Below, one piece after another: positions 21,936-35,700 of a stretch of 64,000 nt of DNA (position 1 is its first letter; the number at the start of each line of letters is the position of its first letter). The stretch spans positions 1 to 64,000 of the forward strand of contig JACATO010001188.1 in NCBI GenBank assembly GCA_018389105.1, written 5' to 3'. Source of the stretch: Nautilus pompilius (lineage: Eukaryota; Mollusca; Cephalopoda; Nautilida; Nautilidae). Position numbers and translations under genes: made by a program. The notes under the pieces were generated by a model. It had not been told where the DNA came from and did no database searches. It was given only the letters and a program-made list of their open reading frames with translations.

Positions 21936-24282
21936 ATTAGGGTGTTGATTCTGTCATGACATGTTATGGCCATGGTCCTACAGGATGAGTTTTGGGGTAA
22001 AATGAATAAAAACAAGTCTCATTAATATATTTTTTTGGAAAAATGTCCCCCACCAAAAGTAAATGAAAGTCAGCATATCAAAAACAATTCAGATAATATA
22101 TTTATAATGAAAAGACGTATGTTGTCTACAACTATTGTATGAATAAGTCTTTTATAATAAAATAAAATATGGTAAGAAATTGTTTTATTCCACTGGTAAT
22201 CATGAAATAACAACTACAGGAATACAAATGCAATTAGAGAGTACGCAAAAAGTACACATCAATTAGAATTAGAATCAAGAAATCGTAAATTGAGACTGTC
22301 AATGGACTTGCAAGTAGACGTGATCTCTTTTAAGTAACTTATAGCTCGTTCAGCACAGATATTTGATCGTTGAACACCTGGAATCACTGAGGCCTGACGG
22401 CTCCAGAAATTATTCAAACTGTTTAAAGCTTTAGCAGTTTAATGCTTTTACTGCATCCGTAACCTTGGCAGCATCTTCCTCACAGAATTGATGAGCTGAA
22501 AACCATATATCCATCCACACGCCAGACAGAAATCACAGATTGCTTTGAGCTGCTCTCTATACTCAGGCAAAGAATGAAGACAAAAGAGCAAGAATGCCCC
22601 GTGAATTCCATCTAGCATTGCTCATCGCAGGTATTTTTTTAAATTTTATGAAGGGAAAAGCTCTGTTCTTACAATAGTACTTGTAGTAACAGCACAGTTC
22701 ATAGAGATATTGCATATCATCGCTCCACTTGAGGTCCTTCACTTTCAACAGTTCTTCACTCTGAAAAATTTTGGCGGAACTCATTGTAGTTCCGAATTAG
22801 ATGATCAGCAAATTCATAAGATATTTCAGATGAAGTAGTTCTCCCAGGAAGCTTGTCATTCATGAGGTGCTTGAGAATTGTGTCCAGTATGTGGTGCTGA
22901 CAACCAACATATTGTGGTAAAGGAAGCCCTCTTCTTGTGAATTCCTGTCCTAACCGCTTTTACCACACCACCAAGTCTTCCAGTGTTCACAGCCGTAGTG
23001 TCCGTTATTATCATCAGAATTCTTGGCCAAAGTTGAAACTCATCAAGAACTTCAACAAGACCATTGTAGATGCTTATTGCTTTGCCATCATGCAATTGCA
23101 TTACCTTCACCGGATTTCTTTTTCAGCATTCTTGAGCAAAACAACTTGGAGTTCTTTTTTCGCCTATCTTCTTTCCATCAAAGTGCAACACCCAATCTTC
23201 ATTCTTCAGGGTCTCTTTGTACTTTTTCTGGGTCTGCAACATTTTTGTCTTTTTCTCTCTCTATAAACAGCAGCATATGATGGAGTTGGCATCTTGTAGC
23301 CCTCATCTGACAGCTGTCGACACAAATTAGCAGATTTTCTCAGAGAAATATTTTGTTTTCGTGATAAGCTTGCAGCAGTTCTGGCAGATTCATATCTTCG
23401 CTTATTCTTTTGTGGTGACAATTCCCATTCTTCTTCTCTTGGTGGTTGATCCTCCAGTGGTGTCAGTAGCATCACTTTCCTGGCCACTGGAGGAAGAACT
23501 CAATACTGATGATGTTGCTGCTAATGTTAAGGCTCCCACTTCATTTGCCTGAGATTTTAGCAAAGCCATCTTGCTTGGATGGATGGACCCAGTCTTCTCA
23601 GTGACATAACCAATAGCCCCCTTAGACTTTACTTGTAGTTGATGTAATTTCTTGTCCTCAGCACTCAGCCATATACCATCTGCTTTGGTGAGGTCAAAAA
23701 CTCCAGCAAAAAATTCTTTATCATTGGCTTTTGGTTTTTTTAAAGTGCTTGTCATGCTTTACAAGCAGATTCTCAATTTTCCTCCTTACTGATTTCTTTG
23801 TGATACATGGAAAGTTCAATTTTGACCAAAGAGTCACCAGTTCTTCTGAAATAATATCAACTCGCTTCCTTCTCTCCTTCTTTGCTCAGCAAGATATTTG
23901 TATCTGCCAATAATCATGGCTTGTGTTGGCATTCGCACATATTCATGCAAGGCTTTACTATAATTTTTAAAGCCTTTCGGAAGAGCAGCTCTTTTGGTAA
24001 TGGATTAAATTCTTGCTCCATATCACTCCACTTTGTGTCAATTTCTTTTTGTTGGGTTTATAAGACATCATAAAGTATGTAACTTGTCGAGATAATTGCA
24101 CAAATGAATAAGTGATATCTAAAATGTAACAGATGCAAATAAAAAGTTGCAGTGGTGGGGGAGTTTTTTCGTAAAAATAATAAAATGAAAGTTATTTCCA
24201 TGACTTTTACCTAAAGACTCATCCTTTCATACACTGGCCTTCATGAACTTCTGAAAAAGCCACAAACAATCAACACCCTAAT
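21936..24282 (-). mobile_element. DNA transposon T1 with 4-bp target duplication
   Basis: A 2347-bp element bounded by inverted ends ATTAGGGTGTTGATT (left) and AATCAACACCCTAAT (right). Both sides are flanked by GGAC, a likely 4-bp target-site duplication. It carries a broken transposase-like gene on the minus strand. The superfamily is not certain; the 4-bp duplication and short inverted ends are compatible with several cut-and-paste groups. Confidence 0.8.
22259..24021 (-). pseudogene. Transposase-like protein of T1, several frameshifts
   Basis: Pieces of one protein follow each other on the minus strand in changing frames, from ATG 24021 to the stop at 22259. They comprise an N-terminal basic, helical DNA-binding-like segment (about 23770-24000), EFFAGVFDLTKADGIWLS (about 23700), a Ser/Thr-rich linker, TDTTAVNTGRLGGVV (about 22970-23010), VGCQHHILD (about 22900), KNRAFPFIKFKKIPAMSNAR (about 22620-22680) and RSNICAERAISYL (about 22345). 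The D, CQHH and CAERA motifs look like the catalytic and metal-binding core of a DDE-type transposase widely found as uncharacterised proteins in invertebrate genomes. At least four frame changes make it non-functional. Confidence 0.75.
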
Positions 24283-24700
24283 GGACATCCATTAGATGAT
24301 GAAGAGAAAAGACAAATCTATAATGAAAAAAATTAAAAGCAGAAAAAGATATTAAGTTATTTAGAGAGGAAAAACATAATATTTATACAATTAATTTCCC
24401 TAAACTTACATCATCTCTTTTTGATGACCTTCGCTCTGATAGATGATTAGATATCAACTCTGCCTCGTGGACAGTTCAGCTTTCTTTGGCCTAGTAACAA
24501 CTTTGGCGAAACAAGTAAAACTTCTAATGGAACTTGCTTTTGTTTGTTGTAAAATTTGCAAACAAAATGATCTTATGATTTTTACTTTACGTCTCCTGTT
24601 ACTGGTGTTTCTGTTTTATTCTTTAATGAAACACCACAGTACATATTGATTCTCCTACTTGCCTTTTAAACTCTGCAGGCACCTTTAATAGTTAATAACA
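24283..24700. other. Nothing recognised
   Basis: AT-rich sequence between transposon T1 and R2 copy 2; the 68-codon frame at 24443-24649 has no recognisable content. Confidence 0.4.
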
Positions 24701-27700
24701 GAAATACATGTAGATTCTGCAGATTATTTAGCTGAATTTACTTTACAGCAGATAGAATGAAAAATTCATTAGATTATCTAAAATAAGAACTTCTGTTATG
24801 TGGAAGTTTAACTATAACATAACTTTTAATATTCTCTTCAATAAAAGTACCTTTGTTTTGTTTCACTTTTAATCTTCCATATAACAAAAACTTTATTTTA
24901 ATATACAGTTCGACTATTTAACAAGACGGTGATACTGCACAAAATACATTATGTTCAGTAACAATTCTAAATGGAGCAAAGATATCGACCTTGACCTAAG
25001 GCATAAAAGAACTATTAAGGTCCAGTAAAAGATTTATGTCGATCATCACAATTTAGATTTTAAAGTATAAAGCAACCGTAGTTTATGCAAGATGTTGTTT
25101 CTACCCTCATATCCAAATTAGATACTCGAAAGATTCAATTTACCTTTACCTTTAGAATCTGCCAAAGCTGCTGATGAAAACGTTTATACAGAAGAATTTC
25201 AAATAATGATCAATTTTATTATAGAATTTTGGAGATAATATTAATTCCTTAAACATTATAAATGGCTTAGTCATTATAGTAGAGAAGAACAATAAAGTGA
25301 GGATTTAATGACATCTAAAAACTCTTATCGTTTTCTCTCATCATCATCACAAACTACAAAGACGATAGTAGATTTTTATCCAACACGAATTATTATTTAA
25401 AAAAGGACCTAACTGCTCTTTCAGCTTGACACGTATTATTCTCTTTCATTTCTTTAAAATAAAAATGATAATATTTTAATTATAGTGTTATCACCATTAA
25501 AGCTAATACTGCTACTTCGAAATCAATTATTGTTATTCGTTCTAACTATAGAATTGGTTTCCCTGCTCATAATAGTTTCAGAACTCTATCCGTATTTAAC
25601 TTCATGACTTTATCTTGTGTTCTTGCCTATTGATAATCCGGTGAATATTTTATGCATTATAGTAAAACCCCGATTTAACCAGACAAAAGTTGTTGTCAGA
25701 TATGGCCAATATATAAGATCGTATGTAAACGTATCGATTTAACGGACTTCCGGGATTAAAAGACACCTCCCCCTCTATTAGTCCGTTAAATCGAGGCCTT
25801 ACTGTAATTCCATTCTTATATACTGTGATTGATAAATGAATCATATCTATCAAACGTTATGCTGATTATTTGCAGTTCGTATCAAGCATCCACCATGGAA
25901 ACATGGATTAGTTATCCACCAGAATAAAATAAGTCACTGGGATGGAATTAGTGTCGGAGTAAAGACACGAATAAAGTAGCTGCAGATATTAGTAGAGGAT
26001 ATAAAAAAGATGAGATTACATATTAAATAGACCATTAAATTCGCAGAAGTATCTTTACTGTTTGAATTCTTCTGATTCACAAATTTTATTTTAGTGAGGA
26101 CATGAAAATTGCTTCATGAAATAAAGAATCAAATTGTTTAGATACCAAGAGGAGATCGTTCCGCCATCTTTAAAGCAAACAGCGTAGCGGCGAAAAATTG
26201 ACTTAAATCTGTCTTATTTATACTTCACACCGGTTGTCTGAGGTACACAAAGTAAAAGTTTAAATGTTTGAACCTAAAATATTAGTTATGCTAATAAAAC
26301 CTCTTATTCGGTTGAAGCCTCTTAAGCACTAATTTTGACTGTGGGTTTTACTATCCAGTACTCGAGTGTCATCTGTTTAGTTTAAAGAACTTTATTCACT
26401 GAAAGGACAAAAACTAGATTGGTTGATGTGGTGCTCATAGATGCTTTTAATGAAAACTGTCCTGCAAAAAGATAGGTTTTTGTAGTTGTTTTAACTAATA
26501 GAAAGATACGGGTACAATCAGGGGGTGATAAATTGAACGATATTTTCTTATATTTTGTAAAATAAAAATGTGCTGAATGAGTTGAGCAGAACATTTTTGA
26601 TAGAATATCTATAGGCGAACATCAAAAGTAAAAGATGATGAGCATTCGGGAAAGTTATTTGGAGATTGAACAAAGATCCCATGCACACATATGCAACCTA
26701 ACACACACACCCCACTTTCGCATGACACACACAAAAAAAAGATCAATTACGTCACGATTTTCCTTATATTCGTATAATGTTGAGATAAAATATAGAGTAG
26801 AAAAATAAAGGTATTTTTTTAAAAGGCAGCATGTCACAAGTGATACATATCAAGAAACTTTCTGCCTGTACTTATAACTTATTTTAGGATTTTAGGGAGT
26901 GTACTTCCTAATCTATTTTATGGCAGTAATTTTAATCAAAGAACATTTACCAAACATTGTAGATAATGTCATGACATCACTCTGAGCAAGAAGGGTCTAT
27001 AAATTTAACCAAAGTTTTAATAAATACATACAAAGGCTCGCTATTAAATGTTATTTCAAATCTTGAAGATATTGTATCAAGTATACTAAATGCTAGAAAA
27101 CTTATTTTCCATCTGTAGACGCGCCATATCACTTATTTTCTTGGAGGACTGGCTCACGTCTTTGTACAGAACCTGCTGATAAATGTCTGTAACTTAATCA
27201 TGGTAGTGGCTCATATGTATAGAAGCGGTGAATGTTGTACGTGATGTTTAGTTCACAATACAACAAAAAAATAAGTTTTACAAAATGTTGTCTGCAAGAG
27301 TGGAAAGAAATAGCCTGGATTTGTTGGACCGAATACAAAATCAAGAGATATTCCAATAATTGGTGCTATAATTTAGTTATTAAATTGACGGACGTAAGAC
27401 TCATCCGTTCATCCATTCCACAAAATTATACAAAATGACTCAGTACTTAGTTAATTCAGACAATAAAGTGTTTGAGCTGTTGCTTCCCGACATCTCGTCG
27501 GTGCTAGACAATACTGACTTCACCAAATTAACCTGGCCATAGAATGAAATCGCATCCCTTTTCTGTTTTATAAACCATAATCTTCTGGATACAGAAGCAG
27601 CATTGCAGAGTAGTCGGCAGAATTGGTGGTGCTGTACGGGGCAGCAATAGAGATAAATGTACATTGATTCAGATAATTATGAGGAAATCTTTGAAATATT

Positions 27701-28900
27701 TTAAATGACTTTACCAAATATACATTTGAGCAACAAAACGTGATCTTGATCTTCATATCTTTTTTTCAGTTTCACCTCATCATACCCACTGGTCTAGTAA
27801 GGAATACAGGTAATAAAATTGTTTATTACATAGATTTTCTTGGTCTGCCAGGAAATTTTCCTTTTAACACTATTTTGTATCGCTAATATAAAATTATAAA
27901 AAAGAATCAGTATCATTTGTGGTCATTTTGTTTAAAAATGTTTAATAAATTTGCTAAACGCATAATAAAAACTACAAATTTACAAACAACAAATATTTGA
28001 AAAACATTCCAGTTTTATTAAGTTAATAAATTAAAAGTGACAGATAGAATATAACATCTAGATTAAGCAGATAATATATTTATTTCAACTTCTAACGTGG
28101 ATACTATTAATAGACCGTATGTAGATAATGAGCTAAATAGCATTCGTTTTACGGTTAATATAAATTCTGATAAAATTAATAATTTATATATAACAACTCA
28201 GACATATATTTATGACATATTTACAAATGTTGCTGAAAATTAACATCCGAAAATACGAATCTAAACAGGAAAGAACTAAATATTTATCTGCAAGACGAGG
28301 TAACTGAATCAGAAGCTGCAACTGAAGTTTATAATGATGATGAATTTCTTAACCAACCAGTTGCAGGTACAAAATATTACAAACTGATGGTTCTATTGGT
28401 ATGACAGTTAATATAGAACTGAACTATAAATATATCACAAATGTAAGATGAACATCTAGTGATATAAATTATACTTATTAGGCACAAAATAAAGGTATTT
28501 TGACCGTTTAAGAATAAAAAGTTTGTCTTTCTAGAGTTTTGTAACGTATCGTATTTGTAGTAGTCCATACCACTTGGTTCAAACCAACTTTCTGCTAGAA
28601 TAGAGGAGCTGACTTTATTCAGAATGTAAACCAGAAACATTTATTACAGTAAAAAATAATCTTTAGTTAATTTATTAGTCGCTGGTGGGAATAAATAATT
28701 CTCACGTGACACGTTGAAGCAAAGATCATGCAAATGACAGAGTGAGTGCTTATGAAAATTCTTAATTTAGAAATGATACAATTTATATGTAAATTTTACG
28801 TTCAAAATAGTTAGTGATACAGTTGGTTTTTTTAAAATTATAGAAAATATTTGCTAGTTTAAAATAGAAATTATAAAATAATAAACGTAGAGTGATGAAG
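24700..28900 (+). repeat. AT-rich ancient repeat R2, copy 2
   Basis: Patchy similarity to copies 1 and 3 in the same order: 24930-24970 with 40480-40510 (ACTGCACAAAATA-type motif), 25400-25640 with 40840-41180, 26110-26400 with 16110-16440, 27115-27210 with 42526-42620, 28088-28230 with 17715-17890 and 44565-44760, 28318-28420 with 17950-18070. The short frame around 27290-27410 conserves a motif of the type YxLxIKLxDI with 17215-17265. Only decayed sequence remains. Confidence 0.6.
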
Positions 28901-29269
28901 TTAGCTGGGTACGAAATTTGTTTGGCTACTCCAAGAAATATCACCGATGGTCGATGATACTGGAATCACGAGACTGACCTGACCAAATACAGACTCGACA
29001 GATGGTATCGTTGTAAGTCTGAACCAAGCCATCTGCATCCGGATGGAAAAGCTGAAAGACATGCGGAGTAGTCAGTCACAAGACCTGGGTAATCATGGAA
29101 TGGTTTACGTGCCATATTTTTTTCTGCTCGGAAGACCTCGTGATTTTACAAAAGGGCGAGTGATTGATGCCCTCATATCACGTGTGTAGTGATACAGTAC
29201 ATTACTCATCCATTGTAATTATGTCTATTTTTTCAGTTCACCTCTTCTTGTCGTTCGTTAGCGGGAGAA

Positions 29270-31289
29270 ATGTCAAAGACTTTCTTATTTAATCGGTCGA
29301 CATCTACAGAATTCTTCGAACCTTCTACACTGAGATGACTGAAGAGAGGAAAGCTGTTCCAGAAATGGCTTCATGTGACATTTTCTCCAAAATGGTAACC
29401 ACCTTTCTATTTATCCAACATTTGTCATCTGCCAAACAGTAGAACTAATAAACGGGATCGGATATCCATCGGTAGTGCAAAGTTAAATTAATGTTAAATA
29501 TAAGCTCATTTATTGAGGATACAATCAAATAACCAGGAATCCGGGAGAGAACTTTGTTTTATTATCATTTCCTCGAGCTCTGTTTGATAGCACAATCACA
29601 TTTCTGTTTAGCAATTAACCAGTGAGATAGATTTTATATCGCCGTCTCATTGAGATTTTCTATACGTTCATGTGAGAATTCCCTCTGTCCTGACTTTTCG
29701 CGATTTCATTTCTTTTAGACTTTCAGACAAAAGAATTTCTTATCAAACGCACATCCTGTGCGGCTACGTTTTCAGAAATGATGTTTCACTGCGCTCTCTC
29801 TCACCTCTGTTGGCTGCGAAAGGTCATCAAGACAATTTTGACGGTTTAGATCGAATGCTGGGACCTTCGGAATCTTCGATTTACGATGACACTGTTGGGG
29901 GCTTGACAGCTCGATCAGTCGCAGCAGTACTGTAGCCATCACGATGGTGTATCTGTTACAGGACTAAGAGAAACGTCCTGGTCGCAGGCAGCCTCTCCCT
30001 GGACTTGTTCCCATTTTGACAGCTTTGTTGCAAATCTCGGGTAGATTTTAACTGAATCACAGACGCTAATTTAAGGAAAGAACAAGATTAATAAACAGGT
30101 GCTTTGGATAAATTTGCATACAAGTTTCTGTTGACATTCGTATAGTCAGTAGCAGTTTTTCAAGTGTATCCAGAGAAAGGGAAACGATAACATTTAAAAT
30201 GTCGTCCTAACCAAGACGTTTTGTAGCAGAGAGACTGTCGATAGTGGGAGCCATGAGTTCTGATATGTTAAATAACCATTATTGCGTCAAAACCTAAATA
30301 AGTGTACATTATTTCAGCAATTCCTTTACTTTGTCTACCCCTGACGTCCTGATAGATGAATCGAGCTTCATCATAATGTTTCGACTATTCTGTAAAGTAA
30401 AGTGATTATGTGCCCTGTATCACGACACTAACCGTTGTATAGTACTCCCCTAGCGGGCTATACAATAAGGAGATGGATGCCCCGTCCGTGTTCCCGTCAC
30501 AGCAACAATCTCAAATAAAGTATACAGACAAAAAGCCCATCAAAAGGGATGATAATGTCATCATTCTCAGTGCCTGCATACAGTTTATCATAATCATAGG
30601 AGAAAGTGCCTTAAATTAATTATATCGTTTCACTAAATGTTAAATGAACTCTGACGTTGAAGTCAGTCGTGTGGGTAACGCTGTGCGGGGCTCGTGTAGA
30701 GTTTTTATCCAAACATAACAAAGACTGATTCAGTAAAGAATTTCTGCTTAGTCGATGCTGCTTCTCGCTGGAAGATCTGAACGCAGGGATATCTCCTCGT
30801 TCGAATGGCGACTGGTTCTTGAAACGGAACATCGCACCGGAAGTAATTTTCTATTATGCACATACAAATATATATTCATGAAGTATGGAAACGAAATACG
30901 TATACAAAAAATACAATTCCTAACTGATATATAGAACTATATTCCTTGTTTTCTCTGGATTATTTTCCGGAAATAAAATAAAGTTTTAAAACTAGAAGGA
31001 TATGAAAGCTCTGTAGGACGTTAAGTGTAAGATTCAATTATTTGTTCCTCCAAATGAGAGATCTTTCTGTAGAATTCTGCAGAGATTTGTTTATCATTGA
31101 TCAATTATTTCAATCTATTATCCAATAATTCTCATTTGTTTTTAATCAGCGTCACGCCGTGGAACGCAGACGTCTACTTCAGCGACTTGGTCGAGGATAA
31201 CAGAGGTTCCAGAAAATGGTGAAATGGAACTTAGAACCACGATTTCTCCCTTCCACGTTCGACAATGCATCTGTACTGGAAATCGTCAG
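29270..31289 (+). pseudogene. NNMT/INMT-like methyltransferase copy B, relict exons 1 and 2
   Basis: Exon 1 relic 29270-29394 keeps the start context GAGAAATGTC, much of the alignment to exon 1 of copy D, an acceptor-like TTCGTTAG before it and a donor GTAACC after it, but the frame is broken. Exon 2 relic, about 31147-31289, covers only the middle and end of exon 2 (GACGTCTACTTCAGCGACTT, AAAATGG.GAAATGGAAC); the part encoding SAM motif I is missing. The start of intron 2 after 31290 also aligns with copy A (TATCTGCTATCACCT). Exon 3 is absent: a likely deletion joins intron 2 to a relic of the 3' flank near 31600-31740. This is a dead gene. Confidence 0.75.
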
Positions 31290-34200
31290 ATTTTATTTCT
31301 TTTACTATTAATGGACCGTACCGTTAATGAAGCGGTTAGTATCTGCTATCACCTTTAACACTGTGATCCACTGTGTGATATGTTAACCATCAGACTCATT
31401 AAGGATCGACGGTGTAAGATCTACAATTAAATAATCTGATCGTTTTTCTACCTTTCATAGCACAATGAGAGCTTTCCTACCTCTGCAGTTACAGAAGCTT
31501 CGGTTAGTTTTCTGCCAAGTGATTATAGAATCTGAATATACGTATAAATTAGTTAGTAGTTAATTAAAAGATCAAATAAAATGCCCGAAACACGTTAGTA
31601 GATTTTTAAAATGTATTCGATCTCCATATTTCCGTATTTTATGCCTTCGCTGTAATATATGAATTCTTACCACAAACTAGTGAATGGCAAACAAGAAATG
31701 GTAATCGCAGATAAAGTTTACAAGTATCGGTATCTCGAAGCAGCTGTGTGACATTTTTTAAACAATAAATATCTAATTATCCTCTAATGGACGAGAGATC
31801 ATCTGAACGTCAACATTTTAATGACGTAGGGGGCAAAACGGCAGCATCGTGGAGCTCACAAAACATAAGATATCACAGACACTAATTTCCAATAAGTTTC
31901 CAAATAAAGACGGGTTCATAAATCACGAGGAAACACCTGTAAAGCCATCAGTTTATTTGTCTTGTAGATTACGTTGTTTTTGCATAAATTACTTTATAGA
32001 ATGGTTTTACAATCCTGATTTATAATCCTATGAATAAATTCGACAGGTGAAGAGATTCTTGCATATTCACGCGCACCAAATCCCACAGATCATTTAATCA
32101 AGATTCAGGTGGCAGGAAGCCGACAGAAGTTGGCCATATCGCCTACAATTACAGATTACAGTGTTTGTAGACTCACCGATAATTTTCAGCAGGTTATTTT
32201 AGATGTCATATTATTAAATCTGGAATAAGCCGCGGGAAGAGATCAACGAGATCCAAACCTAGGAGGATTCGATCGTGAATATTACGGTTCGTGAGACGGA
32301 ATTCGTGCAAACGCCCTCTTTTCTGTAAACTCGTTTCCAGGCCGCTCAAGAATTTTCTGTTTCTTGTACTTTTAAAGATTAAACGACAGTCATCGTGTAT
32401 CATAGATATCGCGATCTCTTCGAAAGGTTCTGTCGATCACAGTTTTCATGAGCAAAGATGGACAATGCTAATCTAATGCTACTGGAATCCGTTGATCCTC
32501 TCGACGAATAAATTCAGAGTGTAACAATCGAAATTGCAGTCAAATTATGATCTGCAATAATTATAAGGTTTTTTCTATCTCCTGAAGCGAAATATCCACT
32601 AACCTTACTCAAGGAATGGCGATACGGGAGGGTTAGGGGTAGAAATGGGGCTGGCCTCTATCAATTCTTCCAGTTAAAAAACGGATACAGCTACGCCTTT
32701 GATCGCCCAGTCTCTCAGCATCCTCGTCACACTCTTGCCAAATTTTTAATTTAAAAGTTATTTTAAATCTTAACCAATAAATTGTTTGCTTTCTTTTCAA
32801 AATTAACGTCGTCGGTAAGTTTGGGCCTTTCCTCCGTCTCCGGCACCGCCTTATATTGAGAGAAACTCGAATAAACAAATTGCTTTACCAGAGTTACTTC
32901 CCCTGTAATTATCTGCTGTCTCCTCAGACTCGGCGCCTGAAGTATGTGATGGCTTTTTGACTCTTCAGTTCTCAGTGCCCGCAAAATAAGCACTTTTCTA
33001 TTTAGTTATCAATTACGGAGTTGAATGCATATCGATGAATATCCGAAGCCTGCTGAATATTTTAAGTCTAAGACGCAGAGTTTGTTTGCTCGCATTTGTT
33101 TGTGGCGAGAATACGGAGTCCTATAATCCACCGTACGGCTAAATGGCCGCATTACTGGATCGTAGCCGATAATAAACCGCCGCTTCACGTTCTTGAAGTT
33201 GTTTTTTGAATAATTTCCCTTCAGCGTATCGGGGGCTTTGTGAGTACATATTTTATCGCTAAATTAAAACCGCTACAAACACGTCTTCCGTTATTTCCTC
33301 CACAGAGAAGAAAAGTGCGTACACAGTTGTCTCCCATATCACACAGCGCACCTGATAACCTGTTCTGGTCGCTGCCCAGAGCATATCGTGTACGAAATTA
33401 CCGCTTAACGGGTTTTGGGTCTTTTCTCAGAGCTTGTGCACCTCGTTAACTGGAGCAGGAACGACATCAACTGGGTCTTTTGATCGTACAACTGCTTAAT
33501 CTATTTGCCTGATTTTTGTCTGTCCTTCAATAGCTAATTTACAATATATTTCTGTTACAACTTAGGAAACTGATATTAGAAGAGTGGAAAATTAGAAATT
33601 ATGAGAAGCAATTAACATTATTTTTAAAAGATTTAATTTATACGTTTTTGATAATTATTCAAAAATGATTCTTTACAGTTCGAAATATTTATAAAACCTA
33701 TTTTAAGAATGTGTCATTTTTGCGTGTAAAAGCAATTTGATTATAATTTAATAAATTAACCCTTCACAGGCACACTGACAGACAGCGTTACTGTGACAAT
33801 CATTAATCCATTGAGAAGTGAAATCTCTGGTTATCAGGAAAGAAGATAATTTAATCTGCTTTTGCAGCTCATTTGCATATTCCATAATCATGAATGATGA
33901 CCTCTAAATATTCACTAAAAATGATAGACCTGATCAATATTTATGGCCAAGATATCTTAATGAGACAGTAAAGCCAATAGATTGTAAACCCAGAGTAAAG
34001 AATTGTGTCATTGGTATCTTTGGCTGAACATTTTACAGTAATTTTAGATAGCACTTCCCTAATATTTAGACTTGTGATGAAAGACCCTCACATATGGGGG
34101 AGCCAAATTAATACGGAATAGGACATTACAGTGTTCATTTATATTTCTCATCGATATATGACAACTTCGATTTGTAAACTGTCCATAAGATTTCGAAAGA

Positions 34201-34440
34201 ATAATGCTATTGTAGTAAACAAACCACGTAGTTGACGCTACCAAATTAAGGAGCTATTTAGGGTACCATTTGGAAAATCCCATTAATCTGTACTGTACAA
34301 GGGGTCCTGATGAAGACGTGACTAGCTATAATGTAAACGAACGGAGGTTAATAGGTATAAAATTAGTCCGACATCTTTCGTTATAAACAAAACGTTTTTA
34401 ATAAAGTCCATCGATCAACCGAGGAATTTTTAACCCGAAA
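31290..34440. other. Decayed flank between copy B and the next unit
   Basis: About 31600-31740 matches the 3' flank of copy C at 47570-47690 (TCCATATTTCCGTATTTTATG.CTTCGCTGT). From about 34320, similarity to 48900-49080 begins, leading into the promoter at 34.7 kb. Between these, no gene was recognised; the frames at 32206-33449 look random. Confidence 0.45.
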
Positions 34441-34924
34441 CGTCACTCCCATTTTAATAGGTAGAGCATCCGTTCCTGGGTCACTGACGGTGGTTTAACG
34501 CTGGAACTGGATACGACTGTTCGGTAAGTTATTGGCATAGGGTTAAAACTAATTTTTCTTCCTCGAGGGAGCAAAGAATGGAAAGTGGGGTCGTGAGAAA
34601 CGGCAAACGATCCTAACGACAGAGGACACGACAAAGAATAAAATGTCGGTCAGATGGCCGGTCTGAAGAAGGGCTCTGACAGAGCCAGGGGAAGTGAAAT
34701 ACGAAATAGCAGGACGAGGGTTGAGCCCGGATTTTATCGCTGGATCGCCGGTCAGCTGCTGCTCGTCTGACGATCGATTGGCTGACGCAAATCCCACTTT
34801 GATTTATCCTGCCCCTTTTGATTCCTCTGAGGAATCTATTATTCGCACAGTCAAAGTTCGTGCAACCAGCTGCATCGGCCAGACAGCGCAAAATTCCTGT
34901 CAAAAACCACTTGATAAGGAACTG
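34440..34924 (+). promoter_or_regulatory. Promoter and untranslated exon of the copy C unit
   Basis: Aligns with 49080-49536 and with the reverse complement of 61140-61600. It has the ATTGG box in GATTGGCTGACG at 34776-34787, then CCTGCCCCTTTT where the others have a GC box, and an exon-like segment with GCATCGGCC ending AAGGAACTG before the donor GTAAGT at 34925. The TATA sequence of the other copies is replaced by CTATTATTC. The next methyltransferase exons on + are those of copy C, about 11 kb downstream beyond R2 copy 3, which would have to be intronic. Confidence 0.6.
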
Positions 34925-35260
34925 GTAAGTCTTCGTCTCAGAAAGTTTACGTGTATCGAGTTGTGTCTCTTCTTTCTCTCAATAGTGAGATCAGTAGCTT
35001 TGCTTTCAAAGTTTAGCTTTTGGTAAATCCGTCCGTCGGTAAGAATTTTTGCGCCATCGTTTATAGTGAAAACGTGAACCGCCTCCAACCCTCGGTAATT
35101 TGATATCGATGTTGTGTTCACCCACCAGCCTCGAAATCGTGACCGGTTGATAGTTTTCACTAAAAGTATATTCATTTTTTTTTTGCTTCAGTTAAACTTC
35201 TGAGGCCAGAGAACTGTATTTTCTCCATTATTTTCTTTGCCCAGTGTTGCCCTCTGGTTC

Positions 35261-35700
35261 AAGGTAATTATTGTGGTCCTTCGGTATAGGGTAATTGTTG
35301 TGGCCTTTGGTACAGGGTAATTGTTGAGCCTCTATGGTACAGAACAATTGTTGTGACCGTATGGTACAGTGTAATTGTTGCGCTCATATGGTACAGAGCA
35401 ATTGTTGTGACCTATGGTACAGGGTAATTGTTGAGGCCACATGGTACAGGCTAATTGTTGTGGCCTTTGGTACAGGGTAATTGTTGAGCCCCAATGGTAC
35501 AGGGTAATTGTTGAGGCCCCAATGTACAGGCTAATTGTTGAGACCCTATGGTACAGGGTAATTGCTGAGGGTTTTTGGTACAGGGTAATTGTTGAGGCCC
35601 TATGGTACAGGGTAATTGTTGAGGCCCTATGGTACAGGTTAAATTGCGGAGGACCTTGGTACAAAGGGTAATTGTTTAGGCCCTATGGTACAGGGTAATC
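35261..35700. repeat. 27-bp minisatellite
   Basis: About 16 tandem copies of a 27-base unit with core GGTACAGGGTAATTGTTGAG followed by a variable GCCCTAT-type end. Because 27 is a multiple of three, long artificial frames appear on both strands. It lies just downstream of the intron 1 start in the copy C unit. The earlier units at 10.5, 20.4 and 49.6 kb lack it. Confidence 0.95.

Noticed and set aside
35332..35671. Repetitive open frames of 110 and 76 codons on both strands
   Set aside because: They arise because the minisatellite unit is 27 bases, a multiple of three. Spacing without unique spacers also rules out a CRISPR array.
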